From NCBI GenBank assembly GCA_947500845.1, contig CANMTP010000024.1:1-45305 (forward strand): DNA of 45,305 nucleotides, given 5' to 3'. The notes beneath the pieces were generated by a model. The model worked only from the letters and a program-made list of their open reading frames with translations, was not told where the DNA came from and ran no database searches. The position numbers and the translations under genes are program-made. This document shows positions 25,092 through 33,370 of the stretch, one piece after another (the first letter of the stretch is position 1; each line of letters starts with the position of its first letter). Source of the stretch: an uncultured Aquimarina sp. (GTDB lineage: Bacteria; Bacteroidota; Bacteroidia; Flavobacteriales; Flavobacteriaceae).

Positions 25092-25676
25092 TTATTTTCC
25101 TTGCAAAGCTTCAATTAACTCTGCTTTCTTCATAGAAGAAATTCCAGATATTCCTTTAGCTTTTGCCATTTCCTTTAATTCAGCTACTGTTTTAGCGCTT
25201 AAATCTTCAGTGCTTGCTTTTGGAGCAACCTCTTTCTTTGGAGCTGCAACCTTAGGCTTGGTTTCTGCTTTTGGAGCAGTTGTTTTGGCTTTTACTTGCG
25301 TTTCGGCCTTGGCTTTTGGCTCAGCTTTTTTAGTTTCTTTTTTAGGAGCTGCTTTCTTAGCTCCAGAAGTTACAATACTTTCAATTACAATTTCTGTAAG
25401 AGCCTGACGGTGACCATTTTTTACACGGTATCCTTTACGTCTCTTTTTCTTGAAAACAATAACTTTATCACCCTTTAGGTGTCTCGTGATTTTTGCTCCT
25501 ACTTGAGCTCCATCTATAGCTGGGGCGCCTAAAGTAACTTTATCTCCGTCTGCTGCAAGAAGAACTTTGTCAAAAGAAACTTTATCTCCTTCTTCTCCAG
25601 CTAAACGATGTACAAATACTTTTTGGTCTTTCGCAACTTTGAATTGCTGCCCTGCTATCTCTACAATTGCGTACAT
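25092..25676 (-). CDS. rplU: 50S ribosomal protein bL21 with C-terminal Rho_N/SAP-like extension
   Basis: A 194-residue protein, about 90 longer than bacterial bL21. Residues 1-103 are bL21 (MYAIVEIAGQQFKVAKDQKVFVHRL ... KKKRRKGYRVKNGHRQALTEI). There follows a Lys/Ala/Pro linker (about 104-150) and a compact helical end, SAKTVAELKEMAKAKGISGISSMKKAELIEALQGK, which matches the helix-loop-helix of Rho N-terminal or SAP-like nucleic-acid-binding motifs. The extension is familiar in Flavobacteriia; its role is unknown. A hairpin sits at the start of the predicted mRNA. Confidence 0.96.
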   Translation of the reverse strand: MYAIVEIAGQQFKVAKDQKVFVHRLAGEEGDKVSFDKVLLAADGDKVTLGAPAIDGAQVGAKITRHLKGDKVIVFKKKRRKGYRVKNGHRQALTEIVIESIVTSGAKKAAPKKETKKAEPKAKAETQVKAKTTAPKAETKPKVAAPKKEVAPKASTEDLSAKTVAELKEMAKAKGISGISSMKKAELIEALQGK

Positions 25677-25717
25677 AGCGTAACGTTTAATTAATTTATT
25701 TTAAAATAAAGAACATG

Positions 25718-25736
25718 GCCTATTTTTTCAATAGGC
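25718..25736 (-). promoter_or_regulatory. Leader hairpin of rplU
   Basis: On the minus strand GCCTATT, five-base loop, AATAGGC, close to the predicted transcript start. Ribosomal-protein leaders often carry autoregulatory structures; whether this short hairpin binds bL21 is unknown. Confidence 0.45.
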
Positions 25737-25741
25737 GGGTG

Positions 25742-25772
25742 CAAATATACTGCTAATTAATTAAATGACAAA
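25742..25772 (-). promoter_or_regulatory. rplU-rpmA promoter
   Basis: Minus-strand TTTG (25772-25769), 19 bases, TATATTTG (25749-25742), a full match to the Bacteroidota -33/-7 pattern. It is the best promoter candidate for the ribosomal-protein operon. Confidence 0.7.
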
Positions 25773-25777
25773 TCTTT

Positions 25778-26251
25778 TTACACCTCTACAGGGGGAGAAT
25801 TATGTTTTTTTTTTTGATTCCAGCTTTCTTTAAATAGTTGCATGAAAGATAAGGTGAGGACAAAAGTAGTAGCAAATCCCATTATAGCCGCAATAAACAC
25901 TACAATACCTACTCCCACATGATAATGAGAGCTCCAATTTGCCAACATATTGGGTAAGAAGTTTGTATTAATATGCGTGACATATATGGCAAAGAAAATG
26001 GTAAAAATAATAGTAGCATTAAATCCTGTAAATAAACCAGCCATAAACCCTTTTTGATAATCAAAGTCACCTCCTTTTTCTTTCTTATATTTTTTCATGG
26101 CTGCATATAATCCAAAAGCAACAATAATACCATTACCTAAGCTGAAAATAGGATTAGTTTGCACTCCTACAAGTGAAAGAAGTAAAAAGTATACAATGAG
26201 TCCTATGGCAATAAACACTCCGTATTTAACGGGTAGAGTAGATCTTTTCAT
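25778..26251 (-). CDS. DUF4199-like membrane protein
   Basis: A 157-residue protein with four membrane helices (VFIAIGLIVYFLLLSLVG, IIVAFGLYAAM, GLFTGFNATIIFTIFFAIYV, IVVFIAAIMGFATTFVLTLSFM). The segment KYKKEKGGDFDYQKGFMAGLFTGF between helices two and three is the usual feature of DUF4199 proteins of this phylum. Function is unknown. It ends about 100 bases before the rplU start and may be transcribed on its own. Confidence 0.8.
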   Translation of the reverse strand: MKRSTLPVKYGVFIAIGLIVYFLLLSLVGVQTNPIFSLGNGIIVAFGLYAAMKKYKKEKGGDFDYQKGFMAGLFTGFNATIIFTIFFAIYVTHINTNFLPNMLANWSSHYHVGVGIVVFIAAIMGFATTFVLTLSFMQLFKESWNQKKKHNSPPVEV

Positions 26252-26344
26252 AATTTCATGTTTGTTTTTCTTTAAAAATAAGAAAATTAAGAGTTTTTTA
26301 ACCTTAAAACCTTGTTAATTTAACATTTCTGAAGTCCTCAGAAA

Positions 26345-27220
26345 TTACCTGTTTTTGTTAGTGAGATATACTCCAAATATAATAACAACTGAAGCTAATA
26401 GTTGGTATAGCGAAAATTTCTCTCCATCCCACAACCCCCAAAATAAGGCAATAATCGGCATTATATAGGTAACAGAACTTGCAAATACGGGGGTGCTTAT
26501 CTGAATCAGTTTATTAAACATTATTTTGGCAATCCCTGTTCCTAAAACAGCCAATAATGCCATATATGCAATACTGGTTTGCACATCCAGATCAGTAAAT
26601 AAACTTGTAGTAAAAAAGTCTGAAGCGAACAATACAATTAATGCCGGAATTATGAGAACAACAAAATTACCATTAGCAATGGCCATTGGCGAAACATGTT
26701 GTAGATTACGCTTAATGATATTTACGTTAATTCCGTAACCAAATGTGGCAATAATAACAAGAAAGGCATAGCCATAATTTTGATCGGGATTAATAATTGA
26801 GCCTTCCCAGATAAGCCCTATGCTCCCAACCAAACCTATAATAACACCAATAAGCTGGTTCTTGTTAAAACGAATTGCAAACAATAAAATTCCTAAGACA
26901 AATGTGATCAAAGGTGTAAGGGAATTAAGAATAGAAGTAATCCCACTATCGATTTCGGTTTCTGCAAAAGCAAACAAGAAAGCAGGTATAAAAGTCCCAA
27001 CAAAAGCAGAAATAGCTACCCATTTCCATTCATTCCCTTGAATGGTCTTAATACTTTTTATACCAATGGAAAACAAAAAAATTGCAGCAAATACGGTTCT
27101 TAGTGCTCCCAATTGTAATGGTGAAAGGCCGATAAGTGATTTTTTGATAAGAATAAATGAACTACCCCAAATAAGAGATAGTACAATTAAGTACATCCAT
27201 TTAAGTTTTATATTTTGCAT
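26345..27220 (-). CDS. EamA/DMT family transporter
   Basis: A 291-residue protein with ten membrane helices in two EamA repeats. The first repeat begins LIWGSSFILIKKSLIGLSPLQLGALRTVFAAIFL and the second has YAFLVIIATFGYGINVNIIKR and SSVTYIMPIIALFWGLWDGE. The family exports or imports small metabolites such as amino acids; no substrate can be inferred. No close operon partner is seen. Confidence 0.92.
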   Translation of the reverse strand: MQNIKLKWMYLIVLSLIWGSSFILIKKSLIGLSPLQLGALRTVFAAIFLFSIGIKSIKTIQGNEWKWVAISAFVGTFIPAFLFAFAETEIDSGITSILNSLTPLITFVLGILLFAIRFNKNQLIGVIIGLVGSIGLIWEGSIINPDQNYGYAFLVIIATFGYGINVNIIKRNLQHVSPMAIANGNFVVLIIPALIVLFASDFFTTSLFTDLDVQTSIAYMALLAVLGTGIAKIMFNKLIQISTPVFASSVTYIMPIIALFWGLWDGEKFSLYQLLASVVIIFGVYLTNKNR

Positions 27221-27302
27221 TTCCCTTTACGTAAGTTGCGAAAATTAGAAAATTTTCAATGCATTCAACTGTTTTTGGAATAAAATTAACCAAAATTTGT
27301 GC

Positions 27303-27878
27303 TTACTCTTTCCATCTTAATGACTCCATTAGATGTCGCATATCATTACGTAGATAATCGGCAGCCGGAAGAATGGAGTCATAGTTAGGCTTTACTTTAA
27401 AATAAATAGAACCCACTACGAAATGCCGAACACTATCGGTAAGGTAAAACTGAGACTGAGATGCGGCATCCCCTGACACCTCATAAAACATCCCATATAC
27501 TTTATTTTCTGGATCAACAAAAGGTTCCTGTAAAATTCCGTCTGCCTTAATCACATGCTCTTGTGTAAGATTTTGAGCATCCCTTAATAATGAATCCAGG
27601 TTGTTTCGAACTTGATAATACGAAATATACATGGTGGCCTTTAGCTTTTTATACTCAAGGTTATACCAGCATTTTCTATTTCTTTGTGCTCTTCGCAGTT
27701 CTGAAAAGTCATTCTTCTCAAATGAATACGGACAGTCAGATACCACTTCTTTATATTTTGGAGATGGATAGCTTAAACGCAACATGCCCTTTGGTTTTGG
27801 TAAAATTTCTCCTCCACAAGAGAATAGGAGCAACGATGCTATTACTATACCAAAAAGTTTATACGTTTTCTTCTTCAT
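27303..27878 (-). CDS. gldD: Gliding motility lipoprotein GldD
   Basis: A 191-residue lipoprotein with signal and lipobox LLLFSCGGE and the family's LPKPKGMLRLSYPSPKYKEV, CPYSFEKN, KCWYNLEYKKLKATMYISY and YEVSGDAASQSQFYLTDSVRHFVVGSIYF. GldD is needed for gliding and type IX secretion in Flavobacterium johnsoniae, but its exact job is unknown. Its start overlaps the end of gldE by 20 bases. Confidence 0.96.
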   Translation of the reverse strand: MKKKTYKLFGIVIASLLLFSCGGEILPKPKGMLRLSYPSPKYKEVVSDCPYSFEKNDFSELRRAQRNRKCWYNLEYKKLKATMYISYYQVRNNLDSLLRDAQNLTQEHVIKADGILQEPFVDPENKVYGMFYEVSGDAASQSQFYLTDSVRHFVVGSIYFKVKPNYDSILPAADYLRNDMRHLMESLRWKE

Positions 27879-29190
27879 TAATCGTAAGTTTCACTTGCTT
27901 TATTCGTTTGTTGTCCAAAGCTTCTATTTTAAACACATAATTATTCAATGCTATTTTCTCTCCTGGTCTCGGAAAACTTCCCGAAATTTCTAATAAAAGA
28001 CCTGCAATAGTTTCAGAATCTCCTTTTCTACTTTCAAAAATGCTATTATCTTCGAGCTTTAAGACTTTATAAAAATCTTTTAACGTTGTTCTCCCCTCAA
28101 AAACGTAGTTATTGTCATCAAGTTTGGAAAATATAAGATCTTCATCATCAAATTCATCACTAATATCCCCTACAATTTCTTCAATAATATCTTCAAGAGA
28201 AATCAGCCCACTTGTACCTCCATACTCATCAACAACGATAGCCAAATGATTCTTCTTAACTTTAAAATCGTTAAGTAAATCATCGAGCTTTTTATTTTCT
28301 GGAACAAAGTATGGATCTCTTAATAAAGTAGTCCAAGCATAATCAGTCTTATTAACATGGGGTAATAGATCTTTTACATATAAAATACCTATTACCTTAT
28401 CAATATTTTCTTCGAATACGGGGATACGGGAATATCCATTTTCTACAACTTGCGGCATGATTTCTTTGTATGTAGAGGCATTATTAAGGGCAAAAATATC
28501 CATACGAGGCTTCATTACCTGTTTCGTATCAGTATTCCCAAAAGATACAATACCCTCGAGTATTTTCTTTTCTTCTACTGTAGTATCATGATCTGACGTA
28601 AGCTCTAAGGCCTGAGACAATTGATCAACGCTTAAATTGGATTTTTGTTTTCCCAGACGATTATGTATACCGACTGTGATCCTGCGCATTGGCAAACTTA
28701 CTGGTGATAAAATCCAGTCTAAAACTCCAAGAGGTTTTGCCATAAAATTAGAAAACTTTACTCTATTTCTACTTGCGTAGATTTTAGGAAGAATTTCTCC
28801 AAATAACAAAATCAAAAAAGTAGCCACACCCACTTCAACTACAAACCTCACATTGATCCAACCAAACCAGGTATAATCCAGGTTGTTAAAATATATTTCG
28901 CCAATAGAGTCAAATAGAAGAACTATTGCAATATTGATAAAGTTATTCGCCACCAATATGGTTGCCAAAAGCTTTTTAGGACTGCTTAGTAGTTTGGATA
29001 TGATTCTAATATTCTTAGAACTATTTTCCTCCTCTTTTAAATCTGTGGACGTTAAAGAAAACAAAGCGACTTCGCTTCCTGATATCAATGCAGAAAAAAA
29101 GAGTAAAACCAACAATAAAGCCAGATTAAAGGTTTGCATCAAATCAAAAACGAATAATGAAATAAATAACGGTTCAGGATCAGGGTCCAA
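27859..29190 (-). CDS. gldE: Gliding motility-associated protein GldE (CNNM/CorC type)
   Basis: A 443-residue membrane protein. An N-terminal CNNM domain with about three helices (LALLLVLLFFSALISGSEVALFSL onward) is followed by a CBS pair (MKPRMDIFALNN, IGILYVKDLLPH, LAIVVDEYGGTSGLISLEDIIEEIVGDI) and a CorC_HlyC domain. The TTG start at 29190 gives MDPDPEP, as in other GldE proteins; no ATG is available upstream. ssb precedes it by 24 bases, a neighbourhood kept in Flavobacteriia. CorC relatives handle Mg2+; GldE's role in gliding is unclear. Confidence 0.93.
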   Translation of the reverse strand: MDPDPEPLFISLFVFDLMQTFNLALLLVLLFFSALISGSEVALFSLTSTDLKEEENSSKNIRIISKLLSSPKKLLATILVANNFINIAIVLLFDSIGEIYFNNLDYTWFGWINVRFVVEVGVATFLILLFGEILPKIYASRNRVKFSNFMAKPLGVLDWILSPVSLPMRRITVGIHNRLGKQKSNLSVDQLSQALELTSDHDTTVEEKKILEGIVSFGNTDTKQVMKPRMDIFALNNASTYKEIMPQVVENGYSRIPVFEENIDKVIGILYVKDLLPHVNKTDYAWTTLLRDPYFVPENKKLDDLLNDFKVKKNHLAIVVDEYGGTSGLISLEDIIEEIVGDISDEFDDEDLIFSKLDDNNYVFEGRTTLKDFYKVLKLEDNSIFESRKGDSETIAGLLLEISGSFPRPGEKIALNNYVFKIEALDNKRIKQVKLTINEEENV

Positions 29191-29214
29191 ATTATCTTTG
29201 TTTAGTTAAACATA

Positions 29215-29673
29215 TCAGAACGGAAGATCATCCTCTTCTGTTACTGATGTATTAGATGAACTTACCTGCGGATTAGCTGCAGGAGGATTCGTTTGTGGCG
29301 TATTCTGAGGTGTAGTCCCAGATGGTTGGTTCTCATTTTTAGGTGTTAGAAAAGTAAAATCTGTACACTGTATTTCAGTACTATACCTATCTTTACCCTG
29401 CTCGTCTTGCCATTTTCTAGTCTTAAGACGACCTTCTATATAAATTTTATCTCCTTTCTTTAGGTATTTTTCACAAATTTCGGCAGCCTTATTTCTAACA
29501 ACAATATTGTGCCACTCGGTGGTTGTTACTCTCTCGTTTGTGGATTTGTTCACATAAGAATCATTAGTCGCAAGCGGAAATCTACCTATGCAATTTCCTC
29601 CTTCAAAATAATGCATTTTTACCTCATCTCCCGTATGCCCTATAAGCATTACCTTATTTAATGTTCCAGACAT
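29215..29673 (-). CDS. ssb: Single-stranded DNA-binding protein
   Basis: A 152-residue SSB. The OB fold spans residues 1-108 (MSGTLNKVMLIGHTGDEVKMHYFEGGNCIGRFPLATND, TTEWHNIVVRNKAAEICEKYLKKGDKIYIEGRLKTRKWQD), followed by a Gln/Pro/Asn-rich linker and the acidic tip EEDDLPF for partner binding. It lies upstream of gldE in a presumed operon. The DUF3127 protein at the left end of the window carries the same tip. Confidence 0.97.
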   Translation of the reverse strand: MSGTLNKVMLIGHTGDEVKMHYFEGGNCIGRFPLATNDSYVNKSTNERVTTTEWHNIVVRNKAAEICEKYLKKGDKIYIEGRLKTRKWQDEQGKDRYSTEIQCTDFTFLTPKNENQPSGTTPQNTPQTNPPAANPQVSSSNTSVTEEDDLPF

Positions 29674-29835
29674 TGTTTGTTTACAGTTTGTTGTTCAAAT
29701 TTTAGAATTGCAAAGAAATAATAAACCTTTATAAATAACGCTACTTATGCGCTTCTTATTTTCATATGCTTCTAAAACAGTGTTGTTACATAGTAAATGT
29801 AATAAAAAATTGATAAACCATTAACCGAAATAATT

Positions 29836-29904
29836 ATGTTAACTATTATTAAGAGGATCATTAAAGTTATCACTAACAAAGTTGAGGAATCTTCATTTGA
29901 TTAG
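29836..29904 (+). CDS. Possible 22-residue cationic amphipathic peptide ORF
   Basis: ATG at 29836 to TAG at 29904. The product begins with an amphipathic stretch LTIIKRIIKVITNKV and ends in an acidic VEESSFD. It lies alone in the 276-base gap between ssb and mutY, antisense in direction to both. No promoter match was found, so it may be chance; small toxin-like peptides can look like this. Confidence 0.25.
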   Translation: MLTIIKRIIKVITNKVEESSFD

Positions 29905-29949
29905 CTAGCCATTCAGGCTGATTATATATAGTGGGTTGGCTTCAATTTC

Positions 29950-31002
29950 TCACTGAAAAAAAGAATCTATAAACTTACCTAGCAGAATGGGAACCGGATA
30001 ATTGTGTATGTCTTTATAATTTACAATTTTCTGATGCCCTTCTAATTTTGGGATGACACTCAATTTTATAATGTAGAATTTTGTGTATAAATGCTGGTGA
30101 GACAATTTATGTACGATAGGCTCTTCTTTAAAAGAGGTAATGTCATATTTTGCATCATTTACCATTTTTTTAAATATACTATCAGACTGAATACTCTCAA
30201 GATTATTTTGATTATTTTCGACTAAGGGAAATTCGTACAACCCTTGCCATATCCCATTGCCTGTTCGCTGCTGTATAATAGTTTGCTTCTCATTAATAAT
30301 GTATACCAAATAATTAAAGTACCTTTTTTTGACTTTTAGTTTTTTTAGTTTGACCGGTAATTCTTCAATCTTTCCTTTTTTTAACCCTTCGCAACTATCA
30401 TTAAGAGGGCATACAATACAATAGGGATTCTTGGGCTTGCATTGCAATGCCCCAAATTCCATAATCGCTTGATTATAATCCGCAGGATCTTCGTGATCCA
30501 TCAATTCGATAGCAAGTTTTTTATATTCCTTTATTCCCTGGGTACTATTAATAGGAGTTTCAATTCCAAAATATCTGGATAATACCCTGTATACATTTCC
30601 ATCAACAACCGGGACAGCCTCCTTGTAACAAATCGAAGCAATAGCACTTGCCGTATAATCTCCAACCCCTTTTAATTCTAATAGATCCTTATATGTCTTG
30701 GGAAACACTCCTTTTAATTCGTTAGCCACATATTTTGCCGTTGTATGTAAATTTCTTGCCCGCGAATAGTACCCCAAACCCTGCCATAATTTTAATACTT
30801 CTTCTTCCTTTGCATTAGCCAAGTCAAAAACAGTAGGAAAGGTCTTAGTAAAAGACAAATAATAAGGTAGTCCTTGCGCAACTCTTGTCTGTTGAAGTAT
30901 TATTTCGCTCAACCAAATACGATATGGATCGGTAGTTTCTCTCCATGGCATTGATCTTTTGTTTTGTAAGTACCACGTTATGAGTTTTTTAGAAAATTTC
31001 AT
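29950..31002 (-). CDS. mutY: Adenine DNA glycosylase MutY
   Basis: About 350 residues from the ATG at 31002, with a GTG codon immediately before. The HhH-GPD glycosylase part has LQQTRVAQGLPYY, LPGVGDYTASA-like ELKGVGDYTASAIASICYKE and VDGNVYRVLSR with the catalytic Asp, and the 4Fe-4S loop C-x6-C-x2-C-x5-C (CKPKNPYCIVCPLNDSC). The C-terminal third is the NUDIX-like 8-oxoG-sensing domain. It removes adenine opposite 8-oxoguanine. It is divergent from the HU gene. Confidence 0.97.
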   Translation of the reverse strand: MKFSKKLITWYLQNKRSMPWRETTDPYRIWLSEIILQQTRVAQGLPYYLSFTKTFPTVFDLANAKEEEVLKLWQGLGYYSRARNLHTTAKYVANELKGVFPKTYKDLLELKGVGDYTASAIASICYKEAVPVVDGNVYRVLSRYFGIETPINSTQGIKEYKKLAIELMDHEDPADYNQAIMEFGALQCKPKNPYCIVCPLNDSCEGLKKGKIEELPVKLKKLKVKKRYFNYLVYIINEKQTIIQQRTGNGIWQGLYEFPLVENNQNNLESIQSDSIFKKMVNDAKYDITSFKEEPIVHKLSHQHLYTKFYIIKLSVIPKLEGHQKIVNYKDIHNYPVPILLGKFIDSFFQ

Positions 31003-31037
31003 CACAAAATTGTTAGTTTTGTAAAATTAAACGATTA

Positions 31038-31056
31038 AAGATGATAATTTCATCTT
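31038..31056. promoter_or_regulatory. Dyad between mutY and the HU gene
   Basis: AAGATGA, five bases, TCATCTT, a perfect 7-bp dyad placed five bases upstream of the HU -33 element and about 36 bases from the mutY ATG. Its position fits an operator shared by the divergent genes. Confidence 0.35.
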
Positions 31057-31061
31057 AAGTA

Positions 31062-31093
31062 TTGATATTTTGGAATTTAAATTCTTATATTTG
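31062..31093 (+). promoter_or_regulatory. HU promoter
   Basis: TTG at 31062-31064, 21 bases, TATATTTG at 31086-31093, a full match to the Bacteroidota promoter pattern, about 38 bases before the HU start codon. Confidence 0.7.
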
Positions 31094-31131
31094 CCCCCTT
31101 GAAAATTTAAAAACCCCTAAATAGGAATATA

Positions 31132-31422
31132 ATGACTAAAGCAGATATCGTAGCAAAAATTTCAGAGAAGCTAGGAATAGAAAAAGGAGATGTTCAAGCC
31201 ACTGTTGAAACATTTATGGAAGAAGTAAAGAGTTCTTTAGAGAGCGGAGATAACGTTTATCTTAGAGGATTTGGAAGCTTTATCATCAAAACAAGAGCAG
31301 AAAAAACGGGACGTAATATTTCAAAAAATACTACCATCAAAATTCCTGCACACAATATACCAGCATTTAAACCTGCTAAAGTATTTGTAGAAGGTGTAAA
31401 AACAAACGTAGAAGTTAAATAA
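31132..31422 (+). CDS. HU family DNA-binding protein
   Basis: A 96-residue HU/IHF protein: MTKADIVAKISEKLGIEKGDVQATVETFMEEVKSSLESGDNVYLRGFGSFIIKTRAEKTGRN with the conserved GFGSF turn and a beta arm with the intercalating proline in KIPAHNIPAFKPAK. It bends and compacts DNA. It forms a probable unit with the 29-residue basic protein gene 21 bases downstream, ahead of a terminator. Confidence 0.96.
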   Translation: MTKADIVAKISEKLGIEKGDVQATVETFMEEVKSSLESGDNVYLRGFGSFIIKTRAEKTGRNISKNTTIKIPAHNIPAFKPAKVFVEGVKTNVEVK

Positions 31423-31442
31423 TAATAAATAAACAGTACACT

Positions 31443-31532
31443 ATGCCAAGTGGTAAAAAACGAAAAAGACACAAGGTAGCTACGCACAAGCGTAAAAAAA
31501 GAAGAAGAGCCAACCGTCATAAGAAAAAGTAG
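31443..31532 (+). CDS. 29-residue basic protein, AURKAIP1/COX24 (bS22/mS38-like) type
   Basis: ATG at 31443 to TAG at 31532. The product starts MPSGKKRKRHKVATHKRKKR and has 17 Lys/Arg among 29 residues. KKRKRHKVATHKRKKRRR is the signature of the AURKAIP1/COX24 family, whose mitochondrial member mS38 and mycobacterial bS22 sit in the small ribosomal subunit. It lies 21 bases downstream of HU; the stop codon is inside the left arm of the terminator stem. Its association with the ribosome here is inferred from the family. Confidence 0.88.
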   Translation: MPSGKKRKRHKVATHKRKKRRRANRHKKK

Positions 31533-31551
31533 TTTTCTAACTACTTTTTCT
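31522..31551 (+). terminator. Terminator after the HU / small basic protein pair
   Basis: AGAAAAAGTAG, eight bases, CTACTTTTTCT, an 11-bp perfect stem with T-rich right arm. The UAG stop codon of the preceding gene is part of the left arm. Confidence 0.8.
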
Positions 31552-31699
31552 GTTTAAAAGTAATGTTCTTTGAAATCGAAATAAAACAAAAATCTACTAC
31601 CGATGCATTTGTTTTATTTCAACGGAATTATCAAAAATTCCTGTGAAAATAATAGCAACAGAGCTTAGTTTTTGTTCTATGAATTCATAATGTAAGAGA

Positions 31700-31775
31700 T
31701 TTTTGTCTTTTTTATCTGACAAAAACTTTCTGAATCATGAAAAAATTGTTTAATCCGTCTCGATTATTATCGAGA
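31700..31775 (+). promoter_or_regulatory. Two hairpins in the RNase G leader
   Basis: TTTTTGTC / GACAAAAA (31700-31725) and TCTCGAT / ATCGAGA (31758-31775) form perfect 8- and 7-bp stems, the second ending 17 bases before the GTG start. RNase E mRNAs of other bacteria are autoregulated through leader hairpins, so these are candidates for the same role. Confidence 0.45.
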
Positions 31776-31792
31776 TTAAAATCTAAATACGA

Positions 31793-33331
31793 GTGAACAA
31801 AGAATTGATCATCAGATCTGGTTCCTCTACAGATTTTGCCTTATTAAAGGATGGAAAACTTATTGAATTACATAAGGAAGAAGACGACAGTAATTTTTCG
31901 GTAGGTGATATTTTTATTGCCAAAATCAGAAAATCTGTCCCTGGTCTTAACGCCGCATTTGTAAATGTTGGCTATGAAAAAGATGCATTTTTGCATTATC
32001 ATGACCTTGGTCCTCAAGTATCTTCTTTACTTAAATTCATCAAACGTGTAAGCACAGGTAAATTAAAAAATTATTCTCTAAAGGATTTTCCTTTAGAAGA
32101 TGATATTGATAAACACGGTACTATAACCAATGTGTTAAAATCAAATCAATCACTATTAGTACAGATAGTAAAGGAACCTATATCAACCAAAGGCCCTCGA
32201 ATAAGCTCTGAGCTTTCGATTGCAGGAAGATATATAGTTTTAGTTCCTTTTTCTAACCGAATTTCTATTTCTCAAAAAATAGAATCCTCTGAAGAAAAAG
32301 AACGATTAAAAAGACTCGTTAAGAGTATAAGACCTAAAGGTTTCGGAGTTATTGTTCGTACAGTAGCAGAAGGCAAAAAAGTAGCAGAACTAGACAAAGA
32401 TTTGCAAAATCTGGTGGATCGCTGGAAAGCTATGTGTAAAAAATTATACAAAGCTCACCATCCATCAAAAGTATTAGGTGAAATGAACAGAGCATCTTCA
32501 ATATTAAGAGATGTTTTTAATGACACCTTTACATCTATTGTTGTAGATGATGAAGATCTTTACAACAGAATCAAAGAGTATCTGCAAGAAATTGCGCCAA
32601 AAAAGGAGTCAATTGTAAAGCTTCATAATGCCAAGGTACCTATTTTTGAAAAACATGGTATCGAACGGCAAATCAAAACAAGTTTTGGTAAGACGGTATC
32701 GATGAGTAAGGGAGCATATTTGGTCATCGAACATACAGAAGCAATGCATGTTATCGATGTAAATAGCGGTAACCGTTCTAATAAAGCCAAAAATCAAGAA
32801 GATACCGCACTAGAGGTAAATCTTATTAGCGCGGCTGAAGTTGCTCGACAACTTCGTCTTAGAGACATGGGAGGTATTATCGTAGTCGATTTTATAGATA
32901 TGAATAATGCCGATAACCGTAGAACTCTTTTCAATCATTTGCGAGAAGAGATGAAAGACGATAGAGCGAAGCATAAAATTTTACCGCCAAGTAAATTTGG
33001 CTTGATTCAAATCACGCGACAGCGTGTGCGACCAGAAATGAATATCAAAACCCGTGAGGATGATCCTAACGGAATGAATGGCGAAGTTGAGGCGCCTATT
33101 GTTTTGGTAGAAAAAATAAAGGTCGAATTAGAAAAATTAATTAAAAAAGAGCATAAAAAGATCACATTAAGTGCACATCCTTTTATTGCCGCTTTTTTAA
33201 CAAAAGGATTTCCATCGACCCGATCAAAATGGTTTTTTGACCATAAACGATGGGTTAAGATTGTACCTAGAGACGCTTACACGTATTTAGAATATCATTT
33301 TCACGATAAAAATGGTGAATTGATAAAGTAA
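31793..33331 (+). CDS. rng: Ribonuclease E/G family protein
   Basis: A 512-residue protein starting at GTG 31793 (VNKELIIRSGSSTDFALLKDGKLIEL is the regular Bacteroidota beginning). An S1-like domain with RNase H-like region (DIFIAKIRKSVPGLNAAFVNVGYEKDAFLH) precedes the catalytic core (MHVIDVNSGNRSNKAKNQEDTALEVNLISAAEVARQLRLRDMGGIIVVDFIDM), whose DVN and DFIDM Asp residues bind the catalytic metal. It cleaves single-stranded A/U-rich RNA in rRNA maturation and mRNA decay. There is no RNase E-type scaffold tail. Confidence 0.95.
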   Translation: MNKELIIRSGSSTDFALLKDGKLIELHKEEDDSNFSVGDIFIAKIRKSVPGLNAAFVNVGYEKDAFLHYHDLGPQVSSLLKFIKRVSTGKLKNYSLKDFPLEDDIDKHGTITNVLKSNQSLLVQIVKEPISTKGPRISSELSIAGRYIVLVPFSNRISISQKIESSEEKERLKRLVKSIRPKGFGVIVRTVAEGKKVAELDKDLQNLVDRWKAMCKKLYKAHHPSKVLGEMNRASSILRDVFNDTFTSIVVDDEDLYNRIKEYLQEIAPKKESIVKLHNAKVPIFEKHGIERQIKTSFGKTVSMSKGAYLVIEHTEAMHVIDVNSGNRSNKAKNQEDTALEVNLISAAEVARQLRLRDMGGIIVVDFIDMNNADNRRTLFNHLREEMKDDRAKHKILPPSKFGLIQITRQRVRPEMNIKTREDDPNGMNGEVEAPIVLVEKIKVELEKLIKKEHKKITLSAHPFIAAFLTKGFPSTRSKWFFDHKRWVKIVPRDAYTYLEYHFHDKNGELIK

Positions 33332-33336
33332 AAATA

Positions 33337-33370
33337 AAAACCCGACTAATTAAATTAGTCGGGTTTTTTA
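33337..33370 (+). terminator. Terminator of the RNase G gene
   Basis: AAAACCCGACTAAT, TAA, ATTAGTCGGGTTTT followed by a T run, starting six bases after the stop codon. Confidence 0.92.
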
